DNA from: Omnitrophica bacterium GWA2_52_8
GTDB lineage: Bacteria; Omnitrophota; Omnitrophia; Omnitrophales; Aquincolibacteriaceae
DNA: 7,765 nt
Reading direction: 5' to 3'
Assembly: GCA_001804025.1 (NCBI GenBank)
Contig: MHFC01000097.1
Span: 1-7,765 of the forward strand
Below the pieces are notes generated by a model. The model was not told where the DNA came from. It saw nothing but the letters and a program-made list of their open reading frames with translations, and made no database searches. The position numbers were made by a program, and so were the translations under genes. Below are positions 5,023 through 7,765 of the stretch, one piece after another. Within the stretch, counting starts at the first letter, position 1. Every line of letters starts with the position of its first letter.

Positions 5023-5757
5023 ATGAAAAAAATAATCCGGTTAGGGGTCAATATTGATCACGTGGCGACGCTGCGCCAGGCCCGCGGAGGGTACATGCCC
5101 GACACGGTCAGGGCGGCCGAAGCGGCCGTTCGGGGCGGCGCGGACGGGATCACGGTACATTTGCGCGAGGACCGGCGCCACATTCAGGACCGCGACGTCG
5201 TGCGTCTGCTCAAAGCGGTTAGTGTGCCTTTAAATCTCGAAATGGCTTTAAGCCCCTCGATTATCCGCATTGCATTGCGTCTTCGTCCCGCGTACGTCTG
5301 CCTTGTTCCCGAAAAGAGACAAGAGCTGACCACGGAAGGCGGACTGGACGTAAAGACCGGGAAAAAAAACGTGCAAAAAATAGTCCCGCAATTTCAAAAG
5401 CGAAAGATCAACGTCAGTCTTTTCCTTGACCCTGACGAAGAGGCTATAAGAATTGCCGGCGCTGCCGGCGCCGATGCGGTTGAAATTCATACCGGTGCCT
5501 ATGCCAACAGCACGGGAAGCAAAAAAAAACGTGAGGTTGCCAGAATACGGAAAGCGGCCAGGCTGATCCGCTCGCTCGGCATGCAGGTCCATGCGGGGCA
5601 CGGACTCGATTATGACAATGTTGCCGCTGTTGCAAGTATACCCGAAATCGAGGAGCTGAATATCGGCCATGCGATTGTCAGCCGCGCGGTTTTTACGGGA
5701 TTGGAACCTGCGGTTTGCGAAATGAAAAGCCTGATGGTACGCGTGAGGCGGGCTTAA
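5023..5757 (+). CDS. pdxJ: Pyridoxine 5'-phosphate synthase
   Basis: PdxJ condenses 1-deoxyxylulose 5-phosphate with 3-amino-2-oxopropyl phosphate to make pyridoxine 5'-phosphate, the last step of the DXP-dependent vitamin B6 route. The 244-residue TIM-barrel protein begins with the signature LGVNIDHVATLRQARGG (8-23). Active-site candidates are His46 and the phosphate-contacting HLREDRRHI (46-54), Glu73 in NLEMA, and His193 in AGHGL. EIHTG (154-158) and GHAIVSRA (215-222) are also present. It starts 46 bases after cdaR. No clear Shine-Dalgarno precedes the ATG; the leader is AT-rich (AAATTTAAAAT). Its end overlaps nnrD by one base. The identification is secure, and it shows the organism uses the DXP-dependent rather than the PdxS/PdxT pathway. 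Confidence 0.97.
   Translation: MKKIIRLGVNIDHVATLRQARGGYMPDTVRAAEAAVRGGADGITVHLREDRRHIQDRDVVRLLKAVSVPLNLEMALSPSIIRIALRLRPAYVCLVPEKRQELTTEGGLDVKTGKKNVQKIVPQFQKRKINVSLFLDPDEEAIRIAGAAGADAVEIHTGAYANSTGSKKKREVARIRKAARLIRSLGMQVHAGHGLDYDNVAAVASIPEIEELNIGHAIVSRAVFTGLEPAVCEMKSLMVRVRRA
5745..5748 (+). promoter_or_regulatory. Ribosome binding site that sets the nnrD start
   Basis: GAGG lies eight bases before the ATG at 5757, inside the pdxJ end. It favours that ATG over the in-frame TTG at 5715, which has no comparable site and would give a longer overlap. Confidence 0.65.
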
Positions 5758-6632
5758 TGAGCGGCTCTTTGACGCTGGAGATCAAGCGGCACTGGAAGCC
5801 CCGGAAGCTCGGAGCGCATAAGGGCGATTTCGGAAAAGTCTTTATTCTTGCGGGGTCAAAAGGTTTGACGGGCGCCGCCTATCTCGCCGCTTCTGCTGCC
5901 GTTCGCGCGGGCGCGGGACTGGTTTCGCTCGGAGTACCGCAAACCGTTTATTCCGTTCTTGCACGCCGGTCCGCCGAAGTGATGACCCATGCGTATCCGG
6001 CGACAAAGCAGGGTTCGTTTTCCTATGCCGCGCTGCACGCCATTCTTAAGAGGATTCGTACCCAGGATGTCGCGGCCGTCGGGCCCGGAATGTCAAGGCA
6101 GCCCCAGACGCAGAAATTGATCCGCGCCGTGACCGCTAAAACCCGTCTTCCGGTGGTGCTGGACGCGGATGGACTCAATGCCTTCAGCGGCTGTCCGGAA
6201 TTGTTAAAAAAGAACAAGGGCCGGATTGTCCTGACACCCCATCCCGCAGAATTCCGGCGTCTATTCGGAGGAAAAATATCCGATCGGTTGCAGGACCGGA
6301 TTCATGCGGCCCAGAAAGCGGCCAAAAAATACGGCCTTATTCTGGTATTGAAAGGGCATCGAACCGTCGTTGCCGCGACCGGCAAAAAACCCTACGTCAA
6401 CAGTACCGGAAATCCCGGAATGGCAACCGGAGGATCCGGCGATGTGCTGACGGGAATCATTGCGGCCCTTGCGGCGCAAGGGCTCTCGCTTTGGGATGCC
6501 GCACGGTTCGGAGTTTATTTTCACGGACTGGCAGGGGACCTGGCGGCCCGGGAAAAAGGCCAGACCGGGCTGATTGCCCGTGATCTTATCGAGTTTTTGC
6601 CCCGGGCTTTTTTGAAAGTCCTGGGACGTTGA
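5757..6632 (+). CDS. nnrD: ADP-dependent (S)-NAD(P)H-hydrate dehydratase
   Basis: NnrD repairs the damaged cofactors NADHX and NADPHX by nucleotide-dependent dehydration back to NAD(P)H. The 291-residue protein is a stand-alone ribokinase-like carbohydrate-kinase-related domain. Motifs are AGSKGLTGAAYLAA (32-45), VGPG (108-111), DADGLN (136-141), TPHPAEF (160-166, where TPHPGE is more usual), and the C-terminal GNPGMATGGSGDVLTG (218-233) with the catalytic aspartate at 229. The N-terminal YjeF epimerase domain found in the fused Nnr protein is absent, so any epimerase must be encoded elsewhere. The start codon overlaps the pdxJ stop (TAATG), implying translational coupling. In many bacteria acpS lies between pdxJ and this gene; here it does not. 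The gene converges with hppA across 37 bases that hold no evident terminator. Confidence 0.93.
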   Translation: MSGSLTLEIKRHWKPRKLGAHKGDFGKVFILAGSKGLTGAAYLAASAAVRAGAGLVSLGVPQTVYSVLARRSAEVMTHAYPATKQGSFSYAALHAILKRIRTQDVAAVGPGMSRQPQTQKLIRAVTAKTRLPVVLDADGLNAFSGCPELLKKNKGRIVLTPHPAEFRRLFGGKISDRLQDRIHAAQKAAKKYGLILVLKGHRTVVAATGKKPYVNSTGNPGMATGGSGDVLTGIIAALAAQGLSLWDAARFGVYFHGLAGDLAAREKGQTGLIARDLIEFLPRAFLKVLGR

Positions 6633-6669
6633 GGGTTGGTGCCGTGTCCGTTTATTTTTATAATACGTT

Positions 6670-7765
6670 CTAGAACAGCGAATGTTTTAGCAGGAATGAT
6701 GCCAGCACAATGGCGACCATCGACATGAGTTTGATCAGGATATTGAGGGACGGTCCCGCCGTATCTTTAAAGGGGTCTCCGACCGTATCGCCGACGACGG
6801 CGGCTTTGTGAGCGGGGGAACCTTTTCCGCCGTGATGGCCTTCTTCAATAAATTTCTTGGCATTGTCCCACGCACCGCCCGACCCCGCCATCATGATGGC
6901 CAGCACAAATCCCGTTGAAAGCGAACCCAAAAGCACCCCCATTTCGCCTTCGATGCCGAGGAGCCATCCGGCCACTGCCGGCGAGGCAAGCGCAAGAATC
7001 GCGGCCAGGACCATTTCTTTCTGCGCCGCTTTTGTGACAATCTGAACGCATTGGGCATAGTCCGGTTTTGCCGTTCCTTCCATGATGCCCTTGATTTCCC
7101 GGAACTGGCGGCGGACTTCCATCACGACCATGCCGGCCGCGCGGCCGACAGAATCCATCAAAAGCGCGCAGAATACAAACGGAAGCATCGATCCGACAAA
7201 CAGGCCCACGATGAACCGGGGATTGGTCACCGAAAGATTGACATCGCCGCCGAGCTTGAGAATCAAATCTTTATAGGCCACAATTAAAACAAGCGCCGTA
7301 AGGGCTGCGGACCCGATGGCAAAACCTTTGCCCGTGGCCGCGGTGGTGTTCCCGAGACTGTCGAGGGCGTCTGTTCTTTCGCGGATTTTCGGATCAAGTC
7401 CCGCCATTTGCGCGTTCCCGCCGGCGTTGTCGGCAATCGGTCCGTAAGCATCGGATGCGAGCGTAATGCTCAGCGTGGAAAGCAGGCCGACGCTTGAAAT
7501 GCCGATGCCATACAGGCCTTTGGCAAAATCCGTCATGCCTCCCGCAAAATAATAAGCGGCCATGACTGCGGCCGAAACAAAGAGGACGGGAAGGGCGGTA
7601 GCCATCATGCCCACACCCATGCCCGAAATAATCACGGTCGCAGGCCCCGTGAGCGCGCTGTCCGCAATGTTTTTTGTGGGTTTGAACGCGGACGAAGTGA
7701 AATATTCGGTGGCAAAGCTGATCAGCACGCCGGCGACAAGGCCGGCTGTAATGGACCAAAAAATG
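6670..7765 (-). CDS. hppA: Membrane-bound ion-pumping pyrophosphatase, K+-dependent type (partial)
   Basis: This is an integral membrane pump that couples pyrophosphate hydrolysis to H+ or Na+ export. Only the C-terminal part is present: the frame stays open to the right edge (reading [21 protein letters not shown]) and the N-terminal half lies outside. A GTG at 7728 is internal, not the start. Counting residues from it, signature stretches are [19 protein letters not shown] (93-111), [16 protein letters not shown] (126-141), [17 protein letters not shown] (281-297), [17 protein letters not shown] (313-329), and a final membrane segment. The Ala in GNTTA (130) and the Gly three residues later (133) are the pattern of K+-dependent enzymes; K+-independent ones have Lys and Thr there. 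The pumped ion cannot be decided because the residues that separate Na+ from H+ pumps are mostly outside the window. Confidence 0.95.
   Translation of the reverse strand, partial: IFWSITAGLVAGVLISFATEYFTSSAFKPTKNIADSALTGPATVIISGMGVGMMATALPVLFVSAAVMAAYYFAGGMTDFAKGLYGIGISSVGLLSTLSITLASDAYGPIADNAGGNAQMAGLDPKIRERTDALDSLGNTTAATGKGFAIGSAALTALVLIVAYKDLILKLGGDVNLSVTNPRFIVGLFVGSMLPFVFCALLMDSVGRAAGMVVMEVRRQFREIKGIMEGTAKPDYAQCVQIVTKAAQKEMVLAAILALASPAVAGWLLGIEGEMGVLLGSLSTGFVLAIMMAGSGGAWDNAKKFIEEGHHGGKGSPAHKAAVVGDTVGDPFKDTAGPSLNILIKLMSMVAIVLASFLLKHSLF

Noticed and set aside
5715..5756. Upstream TTG start for nnrD adding 14 residues
   Set aside because: The extra residues overlap pdxJ and do not look like the family, whereas the ATG at 5757 has GAGG eight bases upstream.
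6633..6669. Bidirectional terminator between convergent nnrD and hppA
   Set aside because: The 37 bases are AT-rich toward hppA but form no stable stem.

Overview
The window reads as a stretch of bacterial chromosome carrying conserved housekeeping genes: nth, ruvB, a DUF2905 gene, cdaA, cdaR, pdxJ, nnrD and hppA. The mix includes CdaA/CdaR cyclic-di-AMP genes, DXP-dependent PdxJ, a K+-dependent-type membrane pyrophosphatase, and many GC-rich hairpin repeats between genes. It would fit an uncultivated Gram-negative-type lineage such as Omnitrophota or another PVC-related group. That placement rests on gene content only and is low confidence.

Layout. Positions 1-104 hold no gene. Positions 105-755 (minus strand) encode endonuclease III. 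Positions 756-1409 are a repeat-rich intergenic region with two related inverted-repeat modules; the second is split by a 185-bp multi-hairpin element. ruvB lies at 1410-2438, with a terminator-like hairpin in its last codons. A good sigma70-type promoter (2527-2556) then leads into a DUF2905 membrane-protein gene that is broken by about 395 bp of foreign DNA. That insert itself contains a second, inverted copy of the same 185-bp element. Downstream on the plus strand follow cdaA, cdaR (4-bp overlap), pdxJ and nnrD (1-bp overlap), an operon-like run. The membrane pyrophosphatase gene hppA faces them from the minus strand and runs off the right edge.

Function. Nth and RuvB serve DNA repair and recombination. 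CdaA makes c-di-AMP and CdaR is its membrane-anchored regulator. PdxJ makes pyridoxine 5'-phosphate. NnrD repairs hydrated NAD(P)H. HppA couples pyrophosphate hydrolysis to ion pumping.

The most interesting content is the 185-bp element. Both copies have the same length and about 92% identity, and each is flanked by its own perfect 4-bp duplication (CTAG and CTAA, both matching YTAR). An unoccupied version of the first target is present about 170 bp away. The element is an almost unbroken chain of five long hairpins. The first hairpin differs between copies at two base pairs, and in both pairs the two bases changed together, so pairing is kept. It behaves like a non-autonomous mobile element whose fold is maintained. 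Whether it is already described cannot be decided from the sequence alone.
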